A stretch of DNA of 64,000 nt. It comes from Neoceratodus forsteri (lineage: Eukaryota; Chordata; Ceratodontiformes; Ceratodontidae). Of this stretch, positions 35,885-47,404 are shown in pieces. Under the pieces are notes generated by a model that made no database searches, was not told where the DNA came from, and worked only from the letters and a program-made list of their open reading frames with translations. The stretch covers positions 590,123,001-590,187,000 of the forward strand of contig CM028132.1 of NCBI GenBank assembly GCA_016271365.2, read 5' to 3'. Numbering within the stretch: position 1 is the first letter of the stretch; the number at the start of each line of letters is the position of its first letter. The position numbers and the translations under genes were made by a program.

Positions 35885-36120
35885 ATCCTGATGACGTCAT
35901 GTCGACATGACGCGTAGCTCCGCCCGCCGAAAAGTGCAGCTCCGCCCGCCCATTCAGTCCTCCCACTGAGGGTCAAGTGACTGCAGCTACTAGTGTCACC
36001 TGACCTCTCAGCGGGCGGGAAGACTAGCAGGCGCGAACATGCGCGGTTGGGTATCCTGACTCGTTCTCCCTCACTTTCACTCTACACTTTGCATGGTGAG
36101 GAGCTCCGCGAGTAGGAGAG
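35885..36120 (+). promoter_or_regulatory. CpG-rich promoter of inner hAT with CRE and GC boxes
   Basis: A perfect CRE (tgacgtca) at about 35891-35898 is followed by two ctccgcccgcc GC boxes near 35918 and 35940 and further CpGs to 36060. The position just inside the left TIR and upstream of the transposase fits a transposon promoter. Confidence 0.55.
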
Positions 36121-36297
36121 TGAGTGCTGTGCTGCTCCTTGTATATCGGGGGCACGAGTCACGCAGAGCATTTCTTGTGCAGCAGCAATATATACACAAC
36201 AGCCCTTTACAGGGCTCTGATCTTTTATCTTATTTCAATATAAAAAAAAATTGAAACTGATCTTGCTGTCTGGGTCAGGGGACAGACGGGACCTAGG

Positions 36298-37947
36298 TGT
36301 AACCCCCTTGCAAATGGGGGTTCCTAAAGCTTCCCCGGAGCTTGGATAAATGCTCTGTGCCTGGTTAGAGTTCGGCGTTAAAGCCGTTTAAATGGGGAGC
36401 CAGTGGGCACTTTAAAAGGCCTCCGTATACTGTCTCTGTAAGGGCTGCTTTGGTTTGCAGTCATAATTGATCAGGGAAGGGGTTTGAGTGTTGCTATGCT
36501 CGAGTCCCGCCCGGGCTGCTGATTTTTCGCTCCGTGGCTGCCATCGCTAGTGGTGCAGGGGGAGCTCTACAAGGGGATGTGAATGTTGGCTTTAAATACT
36601 GGGAAATAGTAATGACAATGTAGTGTTCTAACCTGCCTTGTTTTGCAGCACAGAAAGTTTCGATTGCCTCCTCCATTTTGGTCCCAAACTAGTGAATTGG
36701 ACCAATCAGTACCTTGGGACCCTACAGAGCTGGCTGACCAACAGGGGAACTGTTTGTATTTGAGAGAGGTATTATGGGCTATGGCACTTTTTCGCACCAC
36801 TGAGAGCTAAAGGAAGTGACTGGCAGGTCTCGCCAGCCAATGGAAGTGGGTAGCGCCTGAACTGAAAGAAGAGCCCCTTGTTGCTGGAGGGCAGATGCGT
36901 TATGGTTGGTGAAGGGAGAGGATCTGTGTGCTTCTGCACTGGAGAGTGTTCGCGCGGGAAGCGCGTGAAGGCCTGAAGCGGCCGTTTGTGTTTTCAGCTC
37001 CAGCAGACTAAATCCGTCAGCGGGCGGTCAGAGGTGGCTGTGCTTTGTACAGTTACCCACCAGGCTCGACCTGTAGGAGGACTGGAGAAGATTGCTGAAT
37101 TGAGCTCTGTCCGAAGAAAAGTGGAAGCTGCCGTTGCAGTATCTCAGTGGCTGTGAGTTGTGGGAGCATTGGAAGCAGCTGCCTGGTGTGGTACCCCTCT
37201 GTTGTTGTTTACCATATAAATGTGTAAGAAGACTGGTGAAAGTCGGGCTCCATCCTGGTAGCGGTGAAGGAATCGTCATTTGCTGGGGTTGTGAGTACTA
37301 ATTCAGGGTCACTCCCTGTAGTGTGTCTATGCAGTGGTTTCAGTGCACCATTTAACTTCGGATTACTTAACTGAACTTTCCTCTTACTTTGACCTGCTCA
37401 GACTGTTACTGCTTATGTGTGCTAAGGGCCCCAACCAGCTGCCACGTGTGGACTAGCCGCTAGGGCTTGGGTACCCCGGGACAATAAGCTGTAGGGTTAG
37501 GCCTGTACACAGAGCCCTAGGTAGATAAGTATAGTGATAAGCTAATCAACTTGATTCCCTCTGTCCTTGTTGTTTTCCCCCTGAATAAATCAGATTGCTT
37601 TTTGTAGAGCTACATCCTGGCTATTGTGTACATTAATGATGAACTGCTGCCTGGTGATTGCAACATAACTGTGCCTTACTTTACAAGGGGTCCCCGAAGA
37701 GAGCTGGAATATATTTTCCATGGGGTAAGTTTACTAGTGAACAGAATTGTTGGTACCCAGTGTGAGTCACTAGTGGGATGAAAGGGGGGTTGAAGTAGCT
37801 CAGAGGGCTGTAACCGTGGTAGTCTTAACTGTGCTAACCCCGACCTCTGGGTGGAGGCACCCGTCAACAGATCTGGGCCCCTCAACCTGCCTCTGTGGGG
37901 GCAGACAGGGGTAGTAGCCCTAAGGGTAGCGCCCCCTGGGGGTTACA
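36298..37947 (+). mobile_element. Solo LTR of gypsy group, plus strand
   Basis: It starts tgtaacccccttgcaaatgg and ends ccccctgggggttaca, the same termini as the 39267 and 47405 LTRs but in opposite orientation. AATAAA lies at about 37583, and CCAAT boxes lie in the U3 half (near 36704). It is clearly diverged from the gypsy LTRs, so it is another subfamily. No internal coding region follows. Flanking 5-mers (ctagg and taagg) match poorly. Confidence 0.8.
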
Positions 37948-39266
37948 TAAGGAGGAGGACAGGGGAGAGGAGTGGGAGGGGAGTGGGGACTTATTTTGTT
38001 TTGGAAGCCACAACTGGAAATAAATAAGTTTAAAGTGCTTCTCTGGTGACAGTTTAATCAGTCACACAGGGCTGCATTGAGGGCTCTGTAGTGCAGTCTG
38101 CTGCAGAATCTCATAGTGGTGGAAAACAAACTATCCATACTCCACTGTATGTGCTGAGTTGCAGAAAGTCAGACAGAGAGAAATAAAAATAAAACATTTA
38201 AATCAGGGCTTCTGATAGTGAATAAGTTGAGTAAAAGACTCTGTTCAAATTCATTTGTGAGCAGCTCACTTCAGTCCACTTCTTTTATTCCACTGAGGTC
38301 AGTGCTCTCAAGGTGGGATTAAAAAAAGGCTCCTGGTCTGGTTTAACTTTGAAAAAAAAACGACTTCTGCCTTGAGGGGTCTGTGCAGCTGAGCTCTGTG
38401 CTGTGTTGCCTTTTGTTGATCACTTAGTCATCAAATTAGACCTCCACCGTATTTCTGTGCACTGCAATCTGCAAACAAAGTATACGGGGAGGGAAGGAGG
38501 AAAATATTGGTGGGGAGGGAACAACCAGAAAAACAAAAGCAAAAAATACGAAGAGTAAAACTAGGGAGGCTATCCCAGGGGTATTGTGGTGAGAACTAAA
38601 CGCTTGCCTAGAGTCTGTGTGTTGACTGAACTTCTGGTGGTGTGGGTAGGTGAGTTCAGGGGAGGGAAGAGGGAGTGAAAAGAAAGCAGTCAGGCACTGT
38701 CAGAAGGAGACAGGAGTCAGTACTACTCTGTACTGTTGTACACCTGAATAAATTCTCTGTTAACCACTGTCTCAAAAGCCATGTGATCTGCAAGTGGTCT
38801 GATTCTGAATAAAAAATATGTCTTGACTGTGCGAGTGTGCGGAGAGGTGAAGGCAAGGCTCTAAGCTTATTGTTCACTCAGCCTGTGTAAAACCCTCCAG
38901 AGCTGTTAGCTACAGCTAGAACCTTGAAGACAGATACTGACGGACTGACTGTGCTAACTTAAACTAGCCTTGTCTGCCTGCTGTTGTGCTCTGCCAGTGG
39001 ACTAACTGAATAAAAGTAAAACTGGGTGACTGTGACAAGAAGGCGCTGTCAAAGGGAGAGTAGAAGGGCTGAATTGAGCAACTCAGACAAAGTAAACTAG
39101 GATTAAAAAAAAACAACTTGTTTCTGGGGTTTTGTTTTGTGGATAAAAAATACTAAATTAAAACAACCAAGTATAAGGAGTGCCTGCAGTGCTTCTGCTT
39201 GAGAGATAAGGCTCTCTGTCATGTGGAGGAGTGGAGAGGAGGAGGAGGACTAATAAAAAATACAGT
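37948..39266. other. Non-coding stretch between two LTRs, likely inner hAT body
   Basis: Many gtgactg/ctgtgtg-rich words and short A-runs, with no open frame of note. It may be hAT leader or intron sequence. Confidence 0.4.
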
Positions 39267-40880
39267 TGTAACCCCTAGATGGCGCTATCCCAGGGGCTAC
39301 TACCCCTGCCTGATTTGCCACTAACAGGTTGAGGGGCCTGGATCCAATGGCGGGTGCCTCCACCCAGAGGCCAGGGTTTGCAATAGTTAAACTAACTTGG
39401 TCACAGCCCTCTGGGACACTGCAACCCCCCTTTCTTCCCACTAGTGGCCCACACAATATATCAGAATTACCTTCACACTATACACTTACCCCCAGGTCTG
39501 GTTCCGGCACTGGGACCTCCTGTGAAATGAGATACAGTGCAACAATCACAGTACAGTACTTTAACATAGACAAATACCTCAGGCAGTATAACTTTGCTGA
39601 AACAAGCAGCTCTGATTTATTTAGGGGGATATAACAAGGACAGGGGGAAATCAGGTTAATTAGCTTATCACTCTAATAATCTACCTATGGCTCTGTGCAC
39701 AGGCCTATCCCTATCAGTTACTGTCCCTGGGTACCCAAGCCCTAGTGGCTAGTCCAAACCGTGGCAGCTGGTAGGGGCCCTTTCACACAGAGAAAAGGAG
39801 AATTAATCAGTCAGCAGTACAGTAATTCCATTTGGATTTAATGTGGCAATTCAACAGGGAGCGACCCTGAATTAGTACTCACGACCTCCAAATAAGATAG
39901 GGTCCTTCAATGTCAGCAGGGCTCACTTGAGGTACACAAACCTCTTCACACATCCATATAAAAGAAAGCACTATACCAGGCAGGCTGCATCTGTATCCCG
40001 ATGCAATTACTGCACAATACCGGAGAACACAGCAGATTCAGTTCCTGACAGACCGAGTGCAATTTTCAGCAATTCCTCCAGTCTTCTACAGGGTGAGCCT
40101 GGTTTCTACTCTTCAGAGATCCTTTGATTCTTTTCACAGGACGGATTCAGTCCTAACAAGCTGCGACCGGAACTCTGGGCCTTACACACGTTTTTGACTA
40201 AAACTGCACACTGAAAAAGCACAGGGCTCCTTCCTTCTTCACTGCCAAAGCTCAACTGAAACTCCAACCACAAAACTGGCACTTCCTTTGAGTTCCTCCC
40301 AGTTCTTGACTGGATTGGCTGTCACTCACAATAGACTGCTGCTGTTGGTCCAAAAGGCACTGAAGTCTAAACTACATCTCCCAGAGTCACTGCCCATACA
40401 ATCCTCTTGTGGCTGGCTCAGATTATGAGTCCAAGTTCTGATTCGGTCCAAGGCACCATTTTAGAGCTAGCTTACCCCACACTGATTGGTCCAGTTCAGC
40501 AGTTCAAAACTAGAATGGGGAACTAGGCAGACACTGTTCTGACTGCAAAAGAAAGCAGTTAGACAAACTGTAATTTCATTATTACTCTAAATAATTTCTG
40601 GCAAACAGTTACATCTTTCAGATAGGTTCCCTTTGCACTCTAGTGACTGCAAAAATGAAGTGAATTGGCAGCAGCTCGAGTGGTACTCAGTCAAAGAAAC
40701 ACACAGTCCCCCATACAAACTAATTATGTCTGCAAGCAGACAGCTCTTAAAGAGACAGTACCAGAGGTTCTAAAAACACTCACTGATAAATGGCTTAAAC
40801 GCCAAACACCATTCAGGCTTGGAGCATTCAAGCAAGCTCCTGGAAGTCTTTTGGGAACCCCCATTTGCAGGGGGGTTACA
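39267..40880 (-). repeat. 3' LTR of gypsy element
   Basis: 1614 bases. On the minus strand it starts tgtaacccccctgcaaatgg and has an AATAAA signal near 39616-39623 and CCAAT boxes in U3 near 40310-40490. Near-identical to 47405-49007. Confidence 0.93.
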
Positions 40881-40888
40881 CTCTTCCT
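40881..40888 (-). promoter_or_regulatory. Polypurine tract of gypsy element
   Basis: On the minus strand aggaagag lies directly before the 3' LTR, the expected place for the plus-strand primer. Confidence 0.55.
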
Positions 40889-41054
40889 AGCCTGGGAAAG
40901 CTTGGACGTCCCGTCAAGGCACCCCATAAGTTTTAACTGCAACCATATACATTTGCATTAGGCTCACACATGTAATCATAGTCAATATATCATTTTACCA
41001 AGAACACATTTCTGAAACATTGCAGTACGTCACCTTTACACAGTATTACACACA

Positions 41055-41950
41055 TTGTACCATAACTCAAGTTATTACCTCTTGTACATGAAACCTGAAG
41101 AGAGGCCCTTCCTATCAGTTACCTTGGGGCTGGACGGGGCAAGGGCACCATACTTAGAGGGCAACACAAGTAACTTGGAGTTAGCACTGATGCTCAGTTT
41201 GGGCAATGAGCTCGGGGACACATACACTCCTTTATGGACAACATTGAGAGGCAAGTCCACAGGCCTCCCAAGTGAATCATAACTGAGGTGCACCACAGGC
41301 TTTACAGCTCGACCAGTCTTTCTAGGGGGAACTGTTATAGTCTCTGCACTCTGAGCCTCATTTTCAGCATTGTCCTCACTTGTCAGGGAGTCTCCATGGG
41401 GTAGAGGCTAGAACTTGGGGCACTTTCAGCTCCAGGAGTTACAGTTTCTGAGTCCACAACATTTGGCTCGCATGGAGAGCTTTCGACACTGGCAGTGGAC
41501 TGTCAGGGCACTCAAAATACTCTTCTTGTTCGGTGTATCACCAGTCTGCCCCAATCTATCATTTTCCTCCCTGAAAGCTCAAACAGTTCAACCATGCACA
41601 ATGATTCCATTTCATCTGATCTGATGCTTTGCACTTCACTTTCTGGGAGCATTGGCTCCAGGGATGAAGCTGGGGGCTTAGACAGTCCAGAAGGCCCAGC
41701 TTCATCTCCAGTATTGACTAGGGGATTGCCCCGAAACAATTGACTCAGTTCGTAAGAAGGATAGTATTCAAAGTCACTCTCACTTTCTTCCGATATGGAC
41801 TGACAGTCATGCTCAACTGGGACTTGTGGAGGGAACACTTTAACTTTGCTTCTGTAGGTGCAGACTTTCTTGACCTTTCTTAGCAGCAGCTCTAGTCACT
41901 GGTCCAGAGGGGCATCTTCTAGGGGCTCAGACTCAATTAAGATTTGTCCA
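41055..41950 (-). pseudogene. Pol C-terminal extension of gypsy element
   Basis: Two minus-strand open stretches, 41512-41838 (acidic, SEESESDFEYYPSYELSQLF) and 41075-41296 (HLSYDSLGRPVDLPLNVVH), follow the integrase in the element's orientation. Similar tails occur in some gypsy Pol proteins, but the function is unknown to me. Confidence 0.45.
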
Positions 41951-41999
41951 ATGGGCAGTAAATGATTTCTATGCATTGTTTTTACATCTTTGAATTATT

Positions 42000-42948
42000 C
42001 TCAGGCCTTACTTTGTACACTGGCAGATCATCTAGTTTGCCCACTACAATGTGAGGGAGATGGTGCCATCTGTCAGCAATCTTGTGCTTGCCATGCAGTC
42101 CCAGATTTCTTAGCAATACCCGATCTCCTCCTGGAGTTCCTGTGCTTTCACCTTTTATCATACCTTTCTTTGTTGGCCAGATTTCTTTTGGCAGCCATGG
42201 TTTGAGCCAGTTGGTACGCATGAGTTAGCTGGGCCTTTAACTTTTGCACATACTGTAAATAGTTGTCAGCTTGAACCCCATCAGGAGAGACCCCAAAACA
42301 CACATCTACTGGTAGTCGAGCTTCTCTTCCAAACATCAGGCGGTAGGGGAGAATCCAGTGGCATCACTTTTGGTGCAGTTATAAGCATGTACCAGGTGCT
42401 AATTTGTTGGCTCCATCTAGGCTTGTCCTTTGGGTGCAGGGTGCCTAGCATATCTAGCAAAGTGCGGTTGAAACGTTCAGGCTGTGGGTCCCCCTTGGGG
42501 TGGTAAGGAGTGGTTCTGGACTTTCGCACTCCCCACAGAGAAAGCATCTCTTTGATCAGACGACTCTCAAAGTCTCTCCCTTGATCAAAATGGATTCTTT
42601 GTGGAGCCCCATAGTGAACAAAAAAGTTTTCTACAAGTACTTTGGCCACAGTGGATGCTTTCTGGTCTTTGGTGGGGAAAGCTTGGGCATATCTCGTGAA
42701 ATGGTCAGTGACCACCACATTACTGATATTTCTTTGATCTGACTCCAAACTCAGAAAATCAATACAGACCAGCTCCATGGTTGCACTGGTGGTGATGTTA
42801 ACAAGGGAGCAGCCCTCTGGGGCAAAGCTTTCCTCTGTAAGCAGCGACTACAAGTTCGAATGTGTTGCTCCACATCAGCCCCCATCTTAGGCCAATAGAA
42901 TCTGGATCTCACCAAGTCAAGTGTTCTGTCTATACCAAGGTGCCCCAT
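42000..42948 (-). pseudogene. gypsy integrase
   Basis: HHCC zinc domain (42751-42948, MGHLGIDRTLDLVRSRFYW with CSRC), catalytic core (42281-42778, VCIDFLSLES, HFDQGRDFES and a PHPKGDPQPERFN-type block), then a C-terminal GKLDDLPVYKVRPE block near 42010-42050 and a HRNHLLPIG ending near 41965. It inserts the cDNA in intact relatives. One or two shifts are present. Confidence 0.9.
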
Positions 42949-43333
42949 GTGTTGTGCAAGGACCTCAGTACTGAGTCTCGAAGGCAGTGGGCAGCACTAG
43001 TTGTTGTTTGTTTACTTGTCCCCTCTGTCTACTGTTTCTCTGTATAACAGTTTATTGATCAGTTTCAACTTAGAACCTTCTTTGTATAACAGTGCAGTTC
43101 TCAAATCAGTGGAGCGTAATTTGGACACATCTTTTCCTGCATAGAGGGCTTCTAAAGCTGCTTTGATCATGGATCGCGGGATTGAGCCTCCGATACTGTC
43201 ATTGTCCAGCTGAGGCAGTGCACCAATGTCTATTGCAGAAAAGTGGCAATAAGCAGCAGGTATGCAATCTCAGAGGGTCCCAAGCAATCCACCATGCAGT
43301 CCACTCGCGTCCGTGGACATTTGTTCCTCCCTG

Positions 43334-43899
43334 TCAAACTTCCGCAGAGTGCCCGAATGTCAGGTTCTGCCAATCGGACCCAATCATTCTGGGGAACAGG
43401 CCTCCGGAGAGAGCATCAGCATCTATGTGGTTCAGACCTGCTCGGTATTCGAGAGCATAGTCATATGTAGATAATGCAGAAAGCCACCTATGGCCAGTGG
43501 CATCCAACTTAGCTGAGGTCTGCACATAGGTCAAAGGATTATTGTCAGTTTTACTAGTATTTTAGCTCCATAAGTACTCATGGAATTGGTCAACAATAGC
43601 CCACTTCAAAGCTAGGAACTCTAACTTATGTACAGGATAGTTCTTTTCGGATGGGGCAGGCTTCTACTGGCAAAGGCCACTGGTCTCAGGCCATTCTCGT
43701 GCTCTTGGTACAACACAGCCCCAACCCTTGCAAGCTAGCATCAGTGTGCAGGATGTAAGGTTTTCTTGGATCGGCATAGGCCAGCACTGGAGCATGGGTA
43801 AGTTGATATATGATCTCATGAAAAGCAGTCTCACAATCAGGAGTCCAGCGGGCCCAAATACTTCACTCGGATGAAAATACACTCTTCCGTCTTGAGGGA
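43334..43899 (-). pseudogene. gypsy RNase H
   Basis: Frames give DAS-QG-G-V (about 43740), ENGLRPV, and at 43334-43534 DATGHRWLSALSTYDYALEYRAG and IDADALSG, the RNase H end and tether. It is frameshifted. Confidence 0.8.
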
Positions 43900-44760
43900 C
43901 GCTGACTTTTGGTATTTTTGTGGGTTGGGGATACCCTTGAGTAAGGTTAAGTAAAGGCGGATCACTCTTGAATAGTCCTTGATGAAGCTTGATAATACCA
44001 CAGAATCCCAGGAATCTTTGCAGTTCTTTTAGATTTTGGGCTGTGGCCAGGTGGTCAAGGCCTCGACTTTACTTGGGTGGTCTGTATTCCTCGTGGATAC
44101 TATGTGTCCCACATACTTTACTGATGTTTGAAAGAATTGACACTTATCAATGGACAGTTTAAGGCCAAAGTCCTCCAGTCGGTCCAATACCTTAAATAAT
44201 CTGCTCTCATGTTCCTCCAGTGAGCTGCCAAACACAATAACATCATCTAGGTATACCAGGCACTCTAGTAAGTTCATGTCCCCACTGCACGCTCCATCAA
44301 TCGTTGAAAATTGGCTGGGGCACCTGAAATCCCTTGAGGCATCCTCATGAATTCATAGAAAATGCGGACAGATAAAGCCGTCTTCTCCCGGTCCTCTGGG
44401 GCCATCGGGATCTGGTAGTACCCACTGCGGAGATCCAGCACAGAGAACCACTGCTCCGTTTAGGCAGTCTAAAGCATCCTGAATGCGGGGCATTGTGTAC
44501 TGATCAGGGATAGTCCGCCCGTTTAAGGTGCGATAATCCACACACTCCTTACTGTTCCATTCTTTTCCTCACTACCACAATGGGGGAAGCATAAGGGCTT
44601 CTGGATTCTTGTATTACACCAGCAGCTAACATCTCTTGCAGATGCCGTCTCACATCATCTATGTCAGCAGGTGCCAGGCGTCGAGACCTCTCACATAAAT
44701 GGTCTTTCGTCATGCAGCCGATATTGTGCTCAGCTCCTTGTAGCATCCTACATCCCATTC
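43900..44760 (-). pseudogene. gypsy reverse transcriptase
   Basis: In minus-strand order: fingers (44549-44758, VRRHLQEMLAAGVIQESRSPY), palm start (44353-44541, DYRTLNGRTIPDQYTMPRI), catalytic YLDDVIVFG (about 44235-44261), and the KCQFFQTSVKYVGHIVS block (about 44100-44160). Catalytic YLDD is intact, but there are shifts between blocks. Confidence 0.9.
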
Positions 44761-45239
44761 CTTTAAAGAAAACACCTGGTCTCTCTGGGCAAGCTTCTCA
44801 CTGATCCTCACTTTCCATTCAGCTGGCAGCGGAGGTCGCCGAAATCAAACAAGTCAGGCGTTACTCTGTCATTCTTCCTTGAACTCTTGCTGCTGGGTAG
44901 CACTGCAGTGTCTGCACAATGCACATTAGCCAGGATGCAACCTCTGTTTACTCGAATGTCTCTTTCAGACACATTATGAACTTGGACCATTACCCTTCTG
45001 GCATAAGCATGGGCTCTAGCGGGCAAAATACTAGGCTTGACCAGCAGTCCCTCTGGCAATTTTCCATCGCCTGGTGCATCCAACATTAATATTTTATTCT
45101 TAACATCCTCTCTGATACGGACCTCTCCTGTAAGGTACACTGGGCATTTGGCCCAGGATCAGAGACTCAGGATCCTTCTTCCATACAATTCGACCGGTTC
45201 CTCTGGTTCTGTTTTTCAGCATCTCTCTGTGCCTCATAG

Positions 45240-45610
45240 GCCTTCTTAATTAAAGCCGGAACTCTTAAAGCTCTACTAGTCTTTGACCCTGTTTTCATAA
45301 CACAACTGTGCCAGCCTTCCGAACATATGAGCATTTGTTCCAATCAACAAAGGGACACCATCATACAGTCCAGTGGGGGACACACTAAGGCTAGGGTCTC
45401 TACTTGTTCGGCCACTCCAGCCACGGAGGTGGGGAAAGACAGCCAAATCGGATATACCCGGAATAGGGGTAGGCCTTCTCACTTAACCCCATACATGCAG
45501 TCCTTCTAATGGTTGTAAGGGCACGCCTGACAAATGCTTCCGATACCAATCCTGGAACATAATTGTCACTTGGGAGCCACTGTCTATACAGCTCTTGTAG
45601 ACACTCCATT
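45240..45610 (-). pseudogene. gypsy aspartic protease region
   Basis: The DSGS active-site motif is at 45573-45584, followed by QVTIMFQDWYRKHL. After shifts, LYDGVPLLIGTNAH appears at 45300-45380, equivalent to the flap and second conserved block. It processes Gag-Pol in intact relatives. Confidence 0.75.
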
Positions 45611-45734
45611 CACCTTTACAGTGGTCTCCATGGAGGACCCACTATTCTGGACCAGTCTGAGAGGCGGTAGTGGGGGCCTGGGCACTGACCTTGCCACAAA
45701 GGACGTGAATTAGCATTTTTGGTGCCCTCACTGG

Positions 45735-47319
45735 GATCATGTCGCACCTCTTAACCACTGATTTCTTCTCCGAAGCTCTCCTTGTAGCCTATATGCAACT
45801 TTGTCAGTGTCTTTGGGGACTGGCATTCCTTTTCATGTGCCCATCTTTCCACAATTATAGCAAAACATACTTTCTGGAGTTTGAGCTGGCCGAGGCGCCA
45901 CACTGGGAGCCAGGGCGGGGTATTACTAACTGGAAACCTGGGTGCCATCTCTGTCTGCGGCGTGATAAGCATTTGGAGACATCTCGTCAGTTTCTCCACT
46001 TCCATGGTCAAGGAATTGAGTTTGGAGCTGTTATCAGCAGGAGATACATGGTGGGTACCCCACCCCATAGCAGATGCAGTCGGATATAGGTCAGGGCCTG
46101 ATTTGCAGGCGTGGTCTTCATAAAGGGACTGTTTTTGAATTCCGGATCTCTCTCAACAGTTCGCCATTGTGGCATATCTTTTTCCTTGTCAGAGCACTCA
46201 TTGACTGTCAACCTCTGCCCTGAACTTCACTTGATGGGTCACCCTCAGTCACTCGGTCGTAGCCACAGCTGTTGGTGCAGGTACCTCCGAGTCGCCTTTT
46301 TCTCAACTCCTCGAATTTCTCTCATTAACTCATCATAGGAGGGTGGGATTCCAGTCGATTTGCCAGGCGAACTGAAGCAACAGAAGTTCTGAGAAGGGGG
46401 CAGACTTAAGGATTCTGTCCAGTCTGGTTCGGTCCAGTTCAATCGCTGGCAAACTACCCTTTCTGAGGCATTCTTGCAACAATTTTTCCAGCCGAGAGAC
46501 ATACACAGACAACAACTCCCCTTGGTACTGTTGTGCATTTCTTACTCTCCACCATAGGTCCTCATCAGAATCTGGGCTCCCATACACATTCTCCAAGGCC
46601 TCAAGATAGGCCTGTGCAGTCGCTTCAGGGTTACTGGCCCGTTTAGCATGGATGGTAGCCAGGGCAGGACCTCGGAGGCTCTCACTAACCCTCTTCGCTT
46701 TTAGCCTTCCGAGCATTGCCATTCTAGCACTTGGGGGGCAACATAGTCTATCCAGGTCTCCCAGTCATCCTCCCCTTGGGGGGTTGGGAGGGTGCCAGAG
46801 AAGATCCTCAACCTTCGGTAAGAGTCGTGACTAATGGCAGGGCAGAAATAGGAGTCTGCATTGGTTCAGCCACCATTACGGGCACTGGAGCAGGAGAGGG
46901 TGTTGGGGAGGAACACCCCAGGTGGCAAGAATAGTTTCTTCAAGTCCTCCACAGTTTTCCCTCTCCCAGCAACCATTCAGCAAATTTCTCCTCAAAAGTT
47001 TCAGATAGTGGTGGGGCTGATTCCCCGGTCTTTACTGTCCTTAGTTATCACTCTCCAAGCAGTGAGGGCTCCTCTGGGGTAATGGTCTGTGGCACTTTGG
47101 AGCTATCTATGGGATCCTTAAACTCTACTAGGGCCAGGAAAGTGTGGGTGAGCAGATTAGCATGCCGACCCACCACCACAGGGTTTTGTAAACCTTCCAC
47201 CTTGGAAAGTACTCCCTGCACAGTGTCTGTATTGATACCCAGGGGGATGTCCAGGATAAGCATAGCATTTTGGGGTTTATCTCCCTAGTACACCACTCCA
47301 CCAGCCGGTGCACAGCCAC
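45735..47319 (-). pseudogene. gypsy gag, PNMA-like capsid precursor (frameshifted)
   Basis: Gag forms the retrotransposon particle. The N-terminal part (47319-47048) reads RLVEWCTREINPK and, after a shift, DIPLGINTDTVQGVL, like the N-terminal domain of PNMA proteins. The capsid part (46722-46333) has LRGPALATIHA, QAYLEALENVYG and LSVYVSRLEKLLQ, matching the PNMA capsid fold. Near 45860 a CCHC knuckle remnant (CYNCGKMG-type, frameshifted) precedes the protease. At least three one-base shifts interrupt it. PNMA genes in mammals derive from elements of this kind. Confidence 0.85.
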
Positions 47320-47380
47320 TTGCTTCGGGTACCCATTTTTTCTTAACAGTGGTTAGTAATATGGCCACTAGAGGACACAC

Positions 47381-47402
47381 AATCCCAGCGGTGAGCCTCC
47401 AA
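47381..47402 (-). promoter_or_regulatory. Primer binding site, tRNA-Thr-like
   Basis: Just inside the 5' LTR the minus strand reads tggaggctcaccgctgggat. Its complement resembles the 3' end of vertebrate tRNA-Thr including CCA, apart from two extra bases. The tRNA match is from memory. Confidence 0.45.
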
Positions 47403-47404
47403 GA

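Noticed and set aside
35613..35966. Minus-strand open frame over the inner hAT left end
   Set aside because: It spans a transposon junction and reads the TIR and promoter; no family signal.
41415..41743. Plus-strand open frames in the gypsy interior
   Set aside because: Antisense to the Pol C-terminal extension; no recognised domain.
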